Positions 8,995 through 17,409 of a stretch of 64,000 nt of DNA are shown piece by piece. Every line of letters begins with the position of its first letter. The first letter of the stretch is position 1. Source of the DNA: Lachnospiraceae bacterium (GTDB lineage Bacteria; Bacillota; Clostridia; Lachnospirales; Lachnospiraceae); assembly GCA_017460885.1 (NCBI GenBank), contig JAFUAB010000050.1, forward strand, positions 1 to 64,000, written 5' to 3'. The notes under the pieces were generated by a model. It saw only the letters and a list, made by a program, of their open reading frames with translations, had not been told where the DNA came from and ran no database searches. Position numbers and translations under genes: made by a program.

Positions 8995-10647
8995 ATGGGA
9001 ACGTACGTAAACCCGGGAAATAAGAGATTTATTCAAACCCTGAATTCCGATATTTACGTTGATAAGACAGGGCTTATTTCGAATCTCAACGCCATGATCA
9101 ATACGGAACAGAAATATGTGTGCATATCTCGTCCCAGGCGGTTTGGGAAGTCTGTCACCGTCGGAATGATAGGCGCTTATTATGATAAATATGCCGACAG
9201 CAGGTCTTTGTTTGAAAATCTGGAATTGTCAACAGTTGAGAATTGGGACAGATATATGGCCGGATTTGACGTACTTAGGATCGTCACTACCGATTTCATG
9301 AAAATAAAAAACAAAAAGTTGACGATCCCTGAGTTTATTGAAAACCTGCAGAGAAAAACTTCCGGAGACATAGTAAAGGCTTACCGTGACGTAGCTTATG
9401 ATGATGAAGAGGATCTGATGCAGACGATGGAAAATCTGTATCAGGAGAAGGGCAACCAGTTTGTCATCCTGATTGATGAATGGGACGCCGTATTCAGGGA
9501 GTACAAGGATGATCCGGATGGCCAGCGGTTATATTTGGACTTTCTTAGAGACTGGCTGAAGGATAAGCAGTACGTTGCGCTGGCATACATGACGGGGATA
9601 CTGCCGATCAAAAAGTATGGCAGACATTCGGCACTGAACATGTTTAATGAGTATTCGATGGTTGCTCCGCTTCAGTTTGCCAGATATACCGGATTTACTG
9701 AGGCAGAGGTCATCAAACTGTGCAATGACTACGGGAGACCGTTTGAAGATATTCGGGAATGGTATGACGGATATGTGGTGACTGATGCCGTTCCGCCTGA
9801 TCCGGAATACAGACTGCAGCGTCAGAGCGGCGAAAAGATTAGTCCCCGAAAATGGGAGCTGTACAGTCCGCTTTCCGTTGTAAAGGCAGTAACCTCCGGA
9901 GTGAATCAGGATTATTGGAATCAAACCGAGACATATGAGGCACTATCCGATTATGTCGCAAGGAATTACGATGGCCTGAGGGAAGACATAACGATCCTGA
10001 TGGCAGGCGAACGTAAAAAAATCTTTATCGGTAATTATCAAAATGACATGACGTCCTTTAATGGTAAGGATGACGTGCTGACATTGCTGATTCATTTGGG
10101 TTATCTGGGATATGATTTTGAACGGAGTGAAGTTTTTGTGCCCAACAGGGAGGTGATGGATGAGTTCAGGGCCTCAACCAGGGCGGGTGAATGGTCATAT
10201 CTGACGAGAATGCTTGATGATTCCGGAAAATTGCTGGAAGCCACGTGGAGGCTTGATGCCGATGAGGTGGCACACAGACTGGAAATGATTCATGACCGTG
10301 TGGCAAATGGAACATATAACAGCGAGGCGGCCTTAAGCTATGCGGTTCAGCTTGCTTATTACGGTGCACATAACTACTATATTCTGCTACCCGAATTGGA
10401 TTCAGGAAAAGGATACGTGGATCTTGCCTATATCCCGGCCCCCGAGTTTCCGGACAAACCGGCACTGGTCATAGAATTAAAGTACAATAAATCAGCGCAT
10501 ACCGCTTTGGATCAGATAAGGGACAGAAGGTATCCGGACAGGCTCGAGCATTACAAGGGCAATATCATCATTGTAGGCATCAATTATGACAAGGAAGCCG
10601 GATCCGGAGATTATAAGCATCATAGCTGCATTATAGAGCAAGCCTGA
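8995..10647 (+). CDS. AAA-ATPase-like protein with C-terminal PD-(D/E)XK nuclease domain
   Basis: A 550-residue protein of the AAA-ATPase_like plus PDDEXK_9 architecture, common in gut and rumen anaerobes. Residues 45-53 (SRPRRFGKS) form the Walker A region and FVILIDEWDAVF (about 156-167) is Walker B. The C-terminal nuclease fold shows GYVDLAY with Asp 476 and IELKYNK with Glu 494 and Lys 496, the D-EXK triad. The family's biological role is not settled; suggestions include defence or mobile-element functions. It starts behind TTAGGAG. It lies 74 bases after the HipA-like gene and 13 bases before the DUF4869 gene. Confidence 0.85.
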   Translation: MGTYVNPGNKRFIQTLNSDIYVDKTGLISNLNAMINTEQKYVCISRPRRFGKSVTVGMIGAYYDKYADSRSLFENLELSTVENWDRYMAGFDVLRIVTTDFMKIKNKKLTIPEFIENLQRKTSGDIVKAYRDVAYDDEEDLMQTMENLYQEKGNQFVILIDEWDAVFREYKDDPDGQRLYLDFLRDWLKDKQYVALAYMTGILPIKKYGRHSALNMFNEYSMVAPLQFARYTGFTEAEVIKLCNDYGRPFEDIREWYDGYVVTDAVPPDPEYRLQRQSGEKISPRKWELYSPLSVVKAVTSGVNQDYWNQTETYEALSDYVARNYDGLREDITILMAGERKKIFIGNYQNDMTSFNGKDDVLTLLIHLGYLGYDFERSEVFVPNREVMDEFRASTRAGEWSYLTRMLDDSGKLLEATWRLDADEVAHRLEMIHDRVANGTYNSEAALSYAVQLAYYGAHNYYILLPELDSGKGYVDLAYIPAPEFPDKPALVIELKYNKSAHTALDQIRDRRYPDRLEHYKGNIIIVGINYDKEAGSGDYKHHSCIIEQA

Positions 10648-10660
10648 TGAGGAGAACAAC

Positions 10661-11098
10661 ATGCTGAACGTTTATTACGGCAAGACTGATGAAGCCATAT
10701 ATAATACAGCGATGTATTTTGATAACGTGTTTCAGGTCACGTGGCTGGATGATCCCTATGTCAGAAGAATGATAAAAAACGTGGACAAGTCTGAGGTAAT
10801 CGGTGATTATCTGATCAGGAGCAGGGCATTGGGCATGATATCACCCAAACAGCTTTCAGGCGGCGTCAAAACCCTGATCCTTACGTATTTTAAGCCGGAA
10901 ACTCTTTTTAATGCATCCACATGCGGAGACAACTGCGCAAGGTGGTTCCTGGACATGTCGAGGAAAAATGACAGAACCATCAATCTGCGACACATAATGG
11001 ACTTTGGGAACGGGATTTTTGACATTCATGTATTAAATACCGATCAGGTCGTTCATTCCATGGATGAGCTGGTGCTGATAGCGGGTGACCTGATATGA
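10661..11098 (+). CDS. DUF4869 family protein
   Basis: A 145-residue soluble protein. Motifs recalled from DUF4869 are present: YYGKTDEAIYNT at the N-terminus, then SGGVKTLIL, NASTCGDNCA and INLRHIMDFG, ending VHSMDELV. The function of this family is unknown. The gene starts behind GAGGAG, 13 bases after the nuclease-ATPase gene, and overlaps the following ATPase by ATGA. The tight coupling suggests the two form a functional pair. The CGDNC motif is strikingly conserved from memory and could be a metal or redox site (inference). Confidence 0.85.
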   Translation: MLNVYYGKTDEAIYNTAMYFDNVFQVTWLDDPYVRRMIKNVDKSEVIGDYLIRSRALGMISPKQLSGGVKTLILTYFKPETLFNASTCGDNCARWFLDMSRKNDRTINLRHIMDFGNGIFDIHVLNTDQVVHSMDELVLIAGDLI

Positions 11099-12071
11099 CC
11101 GGCAGCTATGATATCGTCGTAAAGAACAGCATAGTTCAGTTCAAGTTCCGCGTATCCAGAAACATAACGATTCTCCGTGGGGACAGTGCCACCGGAAAGA
11201 CGACACTGGTAGACATGGTCAGGCAGCATGCGCTTGAGGGAGATGCGAGTGGAGTAAGCATTTCCTCACAAAAAGAATGCACAGTCCTTACCGGTATCAG
11301 ATGGCAGGATGAAATACGGGCATACATGACAGCATTGTATTCATCGATGAAGGCTTTAGTTTTGTCTCAAGTGATGAATTTGCAAGGGCGATAAGAGATA
11401 CAGACAATTATTACGTGATCGCGACCAGGGACAGCCTGTTTAATCTTCCATACAGCATTAAGGAGATTTACAGGATCAGAACTGTATCTCGCAGATCTAA
11501 ATACCAGGAGTATGACAGGATCTACAGTGAGTTTTATCCTATATATGATGATTCGGTTAAATACGTCAGGCCTGATGCAGTTATCGTAGAAGACTCAAAT
11601 GCCGCGTATGACTTTTTTAATGCATTGTGTCAAAAGGAAGGGATCAGGTGCATTTCGGCGGGTGGCAAGACCGGAATCTATTCAAAGATAAAGGAAACTG
11701 CGGATGAGGTTGTTCTCGTGATTGCGGACGGGACTGCATTTGGCCCTGAAATGGAAAGGGTAATGTCTCTTCGGAGAGTGCGGAATACGGTGCTGTTTTT
11801 GCCGGAATCATTCGAGTGGCTGATCTTAAGGTCGGGACTCATAGGCGGTGCTGAGGTACAGGATATATTGAAATCCCCTTATGATTATATAGAAAGCGAC
11901 AGGTACTTTAGCTGGGAAAGATTCTTTACGGTCCTGCTGACAGAACGAACCGTCGATACGCATCTTCAATACAGCAAGAGAAGGCTGAATCCGAATTATC
12001 TGAACGACAGGGAGACTTTGGCAATTCGTAAGGTGGTTTCTGATATGACCGTTGGAAACGGTCAAACGTGA
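11095..12071 (+). pseudogene. P-loop ATPase partner of DUF4869, frameshifted
   Basis: Two reading frames together encode one P-loop protein. Frame one (11095-11394) has the Walker A motif GDSATGKTT. Frame three, readable from about 11315 and open to 12071, begins with the Walker B segment IVFIDEG and continues with IATRDSLFNLPYS, ADGTAFGPEM and SWERFFTVLLTE. The switch is what a single-base loss would give. Adding one G to the GGG at about 11318-11320 joins the frames as ...DEIRGIHDSIVFIDEG, about 325 residues in all. So this is either a genuine inactivating deletion, a sequencing error at a G run, or less likely a programmed shift. The encoded function is unknown, and it is coupled to DUF4869 by ATGA. 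Confidence 0.8.
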
Positions 12072-12128
12072 TGGATGGATCATGGCATCTTGAGTGACGA
12101 TTAAACTTTCACGGTTCGAAGTTGTAAT

Positions 12129-13691
12129 ATGAAATTATTTGAACGCAGGCTGAATGCCGTTTTGCTGACAATATATCTTTTTCTGATCTGCTTTTCCTTC
12201 TGTTTTGTTTTTGTTACGGACAGGGGACTGTTCCTGCTGGTAATTTCAATTGTCCTTATTCCGGTGTTATTTGTTGTGTCGAATGCCGTTTTGAACCGGA
12301 TCAGCAGGCTTAACCCGATAGCGGCCAAGCCAAAAAGCGACAGACAGATCACGCGCTCCTTTTTTGCGGCAACGGTTAGTTCCTTTGTGATCCTGATGAT
12401 CTGGTTTGCAGCTTTTCGCCCCGGTTCCTTTCAAGGTGACTGCATCAATCAGGTTGGTCAGGCTTTGTCGGGTGAATATGACGACTGGCATCCCGTATGG
12501 CAGACGATTCTATTTTATACGCTTCCTCTGAAGCTGACCGGTGGAAAATTCTGGGCCATGACGTTTTTTCAGATGCTTTGGTTCAGCCTCGTCATGGGTT
12601 ATCTGATCAGAACCATATATAAATACGCAGGCAAATGGTGGGCAGCAGGCATCTGGGCATATATCATGCTGAATCCATATACCGGGCAGATGCTGTTGTA
12701 TCCATGGAAGGACAATGCGTTTACCATGGCGGGGACGATAGCTTTCATTATGGCCGTAGAGATATGCCTTTCCCACGGCAAATGGGCTGATAAATGGTGG
12801 AAATGCGTGCTGCTCGGCATAATGATGGCCAACTGTACCATATTCAGGCATAATGCTATAGCCTTGACGGCTTTTCTGGTCATTGGCCTGTTCTTTTTCA
12901 TGGACAGGATCAGATGGATACAGATGCTGATCGGATTCATGGCTTTTTTCGCCATGATCAAGGGACCGGTGTATGGCCTCCTGCATGTGCAGAGAACTCC
13001 GCAGCCGGTAGTTCAGGCGGTGGGACTTCCCATGGCAATGATAGGAAACGTGGTAGTGGAAACTCCGGAGCGATTGGATGATGAGGTTGCCGATTTTGCA
13101 TATCGCATAGCTCCTCGGGAAATCTGGGAGCGGGATTATGAAATGGGAAATTTTGGCGTAATGAAATACTATGGCGAAGTGAACCTGGAACCCATCGAAG
13201 AAGCAGGCACGGCCAAAGTGTTTGGGATGGCGCTTAATTGCATTAAGACTTCACCCGCGGCATCTCTCAAGGCGGCATTCGCGCTGACGGACATTGTGTA
13301 CGGTCCTGACATTAAGGATGAGGGGTACATAGGTACGCAGATTATTGACAATAATTATGGTATAATGTACCAGGGCAATGGCAGGCTTGCAGGATTTTTG
13401 GAATTGTATTATAAGCTTGTGCGGCTGCATGGCTTGAATTATACCAGACAGTTTGCTTTTTGCCTGCTGATTCTTACGACAGTGATACTTGGCCGTGCTG
13501 ATCTTCACAGTGCTGATGAACGGAAAATGCTTATAGTTGTTTTGAGCATATATGCATATTCCTTCGGAACCATGCTTTTACTGACCAGTGCGGATTCGAG
13601 GTTCTTTTATGTTGATTATCTGATATGCCCATTGGCTGTAATTATGATGATGTCAAAAAGAGGCGACAACGTAATAATACAGGAGAAATGA
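12129..13691 (+). CDS. DUF6020 family multi-pass membrane protein
   Basis: A 520-residue protein with about ten to twelve hydrophobic helices. The conserved core PGSFQGD...YDDWHPVWQT (from about residue 100) and later FRHNAIALTAF and SRFFYVDYL are shared with a paralogue at 36902-38446, so both belong to one family (DUF6020 as I recall it). The acidic/aromatic YDDWHP loop after the first helices suggests an extracytoplasmic active site, as in GT-C glycosyltransferases. The role in glycan assembly is inference. It lies 57 bases beyond the frameshifted ATPase, marking the return from accessory island to glycan genes. Only a weak ribosome binding site is visible. Confidence 0.75.
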   Translation: MKLFERRLNAVLLTIYLFLICFSFCFVFVTDRGLFLLVISIVLIPVLFVVSNAVLNRISRLNPIAAKPKSDRQITRSFFAATVSSFVILMIWFAAFRPGSFQGDCINQVGQALSGEYDDWHPVWQTILFYTLPLKLTGGKFWAMTFFQMLWFSLVMGYLIRTIYKYAGKWWAAGIWAYIMLNPYTGQMLLYPWKDNAFTMAGTIAFIMAVEICLSHGKWADKWWKCVLLGIMMANCTIFRHNAIALTAFLVIGLFFFMDRIRWIQMLIGFMAFFAMIKGPVYGLLHVQRTPQPVVQAVGLPMAMIGNVVVETPERLDDEVADFAYRIAPREIWERDYEMGNFGVMKYYGEVNLEPIEEAGTAKVFGMALNCIKTSPAASLKAAFALTDIVYGPDIKDEGYIGTQIIDNNYGIMYQGNGRLAGFLELYYKLVRLHGLNYTRQFAFCLLILTTVILGRADLHSADERKMLIVVLSIYAYSFGTMLLLTSADSRFFYVDYLICPLAVIMMMSKRGDNVIIQEK

Positions 13692-13694
13692 TCG

Positions 13695-14855
13695 TTGAGA
13701 TACCTGCTGATACAGTCCTGGAAGGATCTGGGAGGGGCCGAAAGACAGGCCATCAATCTGGCCGAGCATATAAAAAAGCGGGGCGATGAGGCCACGATAA
13801 TGTGTCTGACCGAACCGGGCAAGGTTAGTGCGATCTGTGCTGAAAAGGGGATAGATTATGTTTCGCTTCAGCCCAGGAATACACCGTACGTAATCTCGTA
13901 TAAGCTCCTTAATAAGCTCGGAATACGCCGGCTGTCTGCGGAGGAGGTGGCGCTGAAGGGCCTGATTAGGGATCTTAGGGATCATATTAAAAAAAATGGA
14001 TATGACATTTGCATATCATATTGTGCATATGCCAATACCGTCTTGGGAAATGCTCGGGCGGAAGGTGCGGATGCCATTTGCATATGGTCACAGAGAGATG
14101 CGGGATTTCATGATCACAAAAGAGGACTTCAGCAGAAAGCAGCCGATTCAGTTGATGGGATTTTTTCCAACAGCACTTCTGGAAGTGAATGGGTAAAGAA
14201 GACATATGGGCATGATCCCAAGCTCATTTATAATGGTGTGAATATCTCTGCGCCCATCCATGATCGCGAGGGGTGGCGCCGGAAGCTTGGAGCTTCAGAT
14301 ACAGATGTGGTATGTACAATGGTGGCCAATCTGACTCCCTTCAAGGATCATATGTTTTTGCTTAAGACATGGAAAAAGCTTAGGGCGATAGATGACAGGT
14401 TTGTTCTTGTGTTTGCCGGTAAATATGCTGCGGAATATGAGAATCTCAAAAAATATGCCGACGAAAATGGTCTAAATGATAAAGTCAGGTTTCTGGGACC
14501 CGTTGATGACGTATATGGACTATGGAATGCGACTGATATCTGCGTGCACAGTGCCAGGCCGCACTGTGAAGGAACTCCTAACGCAGTGATCGAGGCCGGT
14601 ATGTGCGGGCTTCCGGTTGTCGGACCTGATCTTCCGGAGATCTGTGAGGCCGTATCTGATGCAAATATCGCATATCTTCATGAATATGATGACGTTGACC
14701 GTGCGATCGAATTGCTCCGGCTGTTTGCCGATGACCGGGAACTGGCGGAAAAGCTTGGACGCGCTAATTCTGATTTTGCACATAACACCTATGATCCGGA
14801 GCGCAATCTGGACAGGATCATGGAATATGCGGAATCGCTGTTACAGAGAAGATAA
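13695..14855 (+). CDS. GT4 family glycosyltransferase
   Basis: A 386-residue GT-B enzyme. The N-terminal LGGAERQAINLA is the acceptor-side glycine-rich loop with its conserved glutamate. The C-terminal domain has NLTPFKDH, FVFAGKY-like strands and HCEGTPNAVIEAG, which carries the EX7E donor-binding glutamates. It transfers a sugar from an NDP donor, probably to a lipid-linked intermediate. It begins with TTG nine bases after AGGAG and three bases after the DUF6020 stop, so the two are co-transcribed. The donor sugar cannot be assigned from sequence. Confidence 0.87.
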   Translation: MRYLLIQSWKDLGGAERQAINLAEHIKKRGDEATIMCLTEPGKVSAICAEKGIDYVSLQPRNTPYVISYKLLNKLGIRRLSAEEVALKGLIRDLRDHIKKNGYDICISYCAYANTVLGNARAEGADAICIWSQRDAGFHDHKRGLQQKAADSVDGIFSNSTSGSEWVKKTYGHDPKLIYNGVNISAPIHDREGWRRKLGASDTDVVCTMVANLTPFKDHMFLLKTWKKLRAIDDRFVLVFAGKYAAEYENLKKYADENGLNDKVRFLGPVDDVYGLWNATDICVHSARPHCEGTPNAVIEAGMCGLPVVGPDLPEICEAVSDANIAYLHEYDDVDRAIELLRLFADDRELAEKLGRANSDFAHNTYDPERNLDRIMEYAESLLQRR

Positions 14856-14939
14856 ATAATAGTTTTCTCTATCAGATAAATGAGCGCAAATGTCGAAAGA
14901 ACATTCGCGAGTATTATAGGAAAGGTGCAATTATTTCAT

Positions 14940-15212
14940 ATGACATTTGATCAGATAATGACGGAAATAAGTCATATATGTCGTGATCAGGGAGTGGCCG
15001 GGTTATATCTTTTCGGATCGTATGCGACGGGAACCTATACCGATACCAGCGATATAGATATAATCGTTAAAGGCTGCACGGATATGGGCGCATTGAGAGA
15101 GAGACTGAGTAGTATCAGAACCTTAAAAAAAATAGACGTTTTTGATTACGATGCCATTACTAATAAGCATCTGAAGGAGGCAATAGATAGGGATGGACTC
15201 CAAATCTATTAA
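14940..15212 (+). CDS. MNT-domain nucleotidyltransferase antitoxin (MntA-like)
   Basis: A minimal nucleotidyltransferase. With the start at 14940, GS (residues 26-27) is followed ten residues later by DID (38-40), the GSX10DXD motif of MntA antitoxins. MntA adds AMP to a tyrosine of its HepT partner and so silences the toxin. An in-frame ATG at 14880 would add 20 residues but lacks a ribosome binding site; AGGAAAGG precedes 14940 at a rather long spacing, so the start is uncertain. The gene overlaps the HEPN gene by 20 bases, the typical arrangement of type VII toxin-antitoxin pairs. Confidence 0.85.
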   Translation: MTFDQIMTEISHICRDQGVAGLYLFGSYATGTYTDTSDIDIIVKGCTDMGALRERLSSIRTLKKIDVFDYDAITNKHLKEAIDRDGLQIY

Positions 15213-15600
15213 TCGATATTCGAGCTTTTGCGACAGCTTACGCAGTCTTGAAAAAGCAAAATACAGAGATGGATCAGACGAATTTGTGGTCAGCGGTACG
15301 GTGCAGAAATTTAATCTGACCTTTGATATATCGTGGAAGGTCATGAAAGACATAATCGTGAAGTATCATAAAATCAATGATTTCGCCACGGGTTCTCCGA
15401 GAGAGACACTTAGAACAGCGGCAAGTGTGGGTCTCATAGATGATGACAGATGGATGGATATGCTTGAACTCAGAAATACCCTGACTCATGATTATGATGG
15501 AGCGATCGCTGGGAAATCTTTCGGTTTGATAATCAATGAATATTATCTGATTTTTGAAAGGCTCCGGGATGCTGCCGGCAGATATATGGATCAGGATTGA
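15193..15600 (+). CDS. HEPN-family toxin / nucleotidyltransferase substrate-binding protein (HepT-like, HI0074 type)
   Basis: A 135-residue all-helical protein. RNTLTHDY at residues 94-101 is the RX4HXY motif of HepT toxins: Arg 94 and His 99 form the RNase centre and Tyr 101 is the residue that MntA adenylylates. The region around FDISWKVMKD matches the HI0074-type branch. HepT cleaves RNA, including tRNA in studied cases. Together with the overlapping MNT gene it forms a complete type VII toxin-antitoxin pair sitting between a GT4 gene and an ABC flippase gene. All key residues are intact, so the pair is probably functional. Confidence 0.87.
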   Translation: MDSKSINRYSSFCDSLRSLEKAKYRDGSDEFVVSGTVQKFNLTFDISWKVMKDIIVKYHKINDFATGSPRETLRTAASVGLIDDDRWMDMLELRNTLTHDYDGAIAGKSFGLIINEYYLIFERLRDAAGRYMDQD

Positions 15601-15645
15601 TGATAAAGCGGGGCATAACAGTAGTTCGTAGGATAGGATGACATA

Positions 15646-17409
15646 GTGCGACTAATAATAGATGTTTGCAAGAAATTCAATAAAATACTGTCAAAGCATC
15701 AGAAGATAAGGATCGCAGAGCTGATAATCATTATGCTGGTGGGAGGTCTTCTGGAGACTGTTTCGGTAACTGTCATCCTGCCTTTTATGCAGGTGGTGTT
15801 AAATCCGTCGCAGGTTATGGAAAAGCCTTTTGTAAAAGTGGCCTGTAGGTTTTTGGGAATAGAATCGGACAGGACTTTTTTGGTTTTTCTGGCACTGCTG
15901 ATCGCTGCAATGTATATTTTTAAAAATCTGTTTTTGATTTTGGAATATAATGTGCAATACAGATTTGTATATAATAATAAGTTCGCGTTGCAGCAAAGGC
16001 TTCTTCACACTATCATAAACCGCCCGTATCAGTATTTCCTGAAAGCGACTTCAGGAGAAATAATGAGACTGGTTCATGGTGACGTTGAAGCAGCATTTGA
16101 TGTACTCGTCAATCTTCTTAACCTGTTTACCGAACTGATAGTATCATTTATGCTGATAACCACTATTCTGATCGTTTCACCGGTTATCACGTTATGCATA
16201 GCAGGTGTACTGTTTATCCTGGTGGCAGCTATATATTTGTTTGTCAGACCCAGACAAACCGAGGCCGGAAAGACGGCTCAAAGAGCGGAAACCGGTAAGA
16301 ATAAATGGCTGTTGCAGTCAGTTCAGGGCATAAAGGAGATTAAAGTTAATTCAAAGGAGAAATTCTTCGAAAAGCAATATGCTCATTTCGGCCTGCTTGC
16401 AAACGTATCACGGAGAAAAAGTCAGATCCTGACTATGATGCCAAGATATTTTATAGAGGCCGTAAGTATGGCCAGCATGTTTATTGCAGTAGCTGTTTTT
16501 TTGTATTTCGGTGCGGATTTTGAGGTCATAGTTCCTACGCTGACCGTTGTTGCGATGGCGGCAATACGCATTCTTCCCTCTACCAACAGAATCTCATATA
16601 CTATGTCCAATATTTCCTTCCAGATGACGTATTTCAATACCTTTATGGATAACATCAACGATATTGACGGCAAGGGCGGCCGATTGACAACGGAGGGTGA
16701 AACAAAAATAGCAGGCGAGCATGTTGTTATGCCGCATATGAAGGAGCAAATAGAGTTTAAGAATATAGAATTCGCGTATTCGGCAGATTCTGATGCAGTA
16801 TTAAAGAAAGCTAACATGACGATCCGTAAAGGTGAGTCAGTCGGCATTATCGGCGAATCGGGAGCGGGCAAAACTACTGCGGTTGATATTATCCTCGGAT
16901 TGCTGGTACCGCAGTCCGGCGATATTTTGATCGACGGAGTTGACATCAGGTCAGATATGCATGGATGGCTTAGTCAGGTTGGTTACATTCCACAGATGAT
17001 CTTTATGATGGACGGCAGCATTCGGGAGAACATATTATTTGGAGAAGAAGAAACTCAGGATTCGGACGATAAAGTGTGGGATGCGCTACGGGAGGCATCA
17101 TTGGACGAATTTGTGCATTCCCTTCCCAAGGGACTTGATACCCGCATAGGTGAACGAGGGGTCAGGCTTTCGGGAGGACAGAGACAGAGGATAGGAATAG
17201 CCAGGGCATTATATCGCAATCCCGAGATTCTGATATTTGATGAGGCTACTTCCGCACTGGACAATGATACGGAAGCCTCGATCATGGAATCGATCAACAA
17301 TCTGTACGGTCAGAAGACCATGATAATAATTGCACACAGGCTTACGACTATAGAGAATTGTGATCATGTGTTCAGGGTGGAAAACAAACAGATTGTAAGG
17401 GATAGATAA
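15646..17409 (+). CDS. ABC transporter, fused permease-ATPase (MsbA/PglK-like flippase)
   Basis: A 587-residue half-transporter: six transmembrane helices in about 350 residues, then an ATPase domain. Walker A GESGAGKTT is near 403-411, the signature LSGGQRQ near 508, Walker B ILIFDEATSALD near 529, and an IIAHRLTT switch His follows. Size and order fit homodimeric flippases such as PglK or MsbA that move lipid-linked oligosaccharides or lipids. In this context it probably flips a glycan intermediate, in parallel with the Wzx-type protein at 44861. The start is GTG behind AGGATGA. It overlaps the next gene by one base. Confidence 0.88.
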   Translation: MRLIIDVCKKFNKILSKHQKIRIAELIIIMLVGGLLETVSVTVILPFMQVVLNPSQVMEKPFVKVACRFLGIESDRTFLVFLALLIAAMYIFKNLFLILEYNVQYRFVYNNKFALQQRLLHTIINRPYQYFLKATSGEIMRLVHGDVEAAFDVLVNLLNLFTELIVSFMLITTILIVSPVITLCIAGVLFILVAAIYLFVRPRQTEAGKTAQRAETGKNKWLLQSVQGIKEIKVNSKEKFFEKQYAHFGLLANVSRRKSQILTMMPRYFIEAVSMASMFIAVAVFLYFGADFEVIVPTLTVVAMAAIRILPSTNRISYTMSNISFQMTYFNTFMDNINDIDGKGGRLTTEGETKIAGEHVVMPHMKEQIEFKNIEFAYSADSDAVLKKANMTIRKGESVGIIGESGAGKTTAVDIILGLLVPQSGDILIDGVDIRSDMHGWLSQVGYIPQMIFMMDGSIRENILFGEEETQDSDDKVWDALREASLDEFVHSLPKGLDTRIGERGVRLSGGQRQRIGIARALYRNPEILIFDEATSALDNDTEASIMESINNLYGQKTMIIIAHRLTTIENCDHVFRVENKQIVRDR

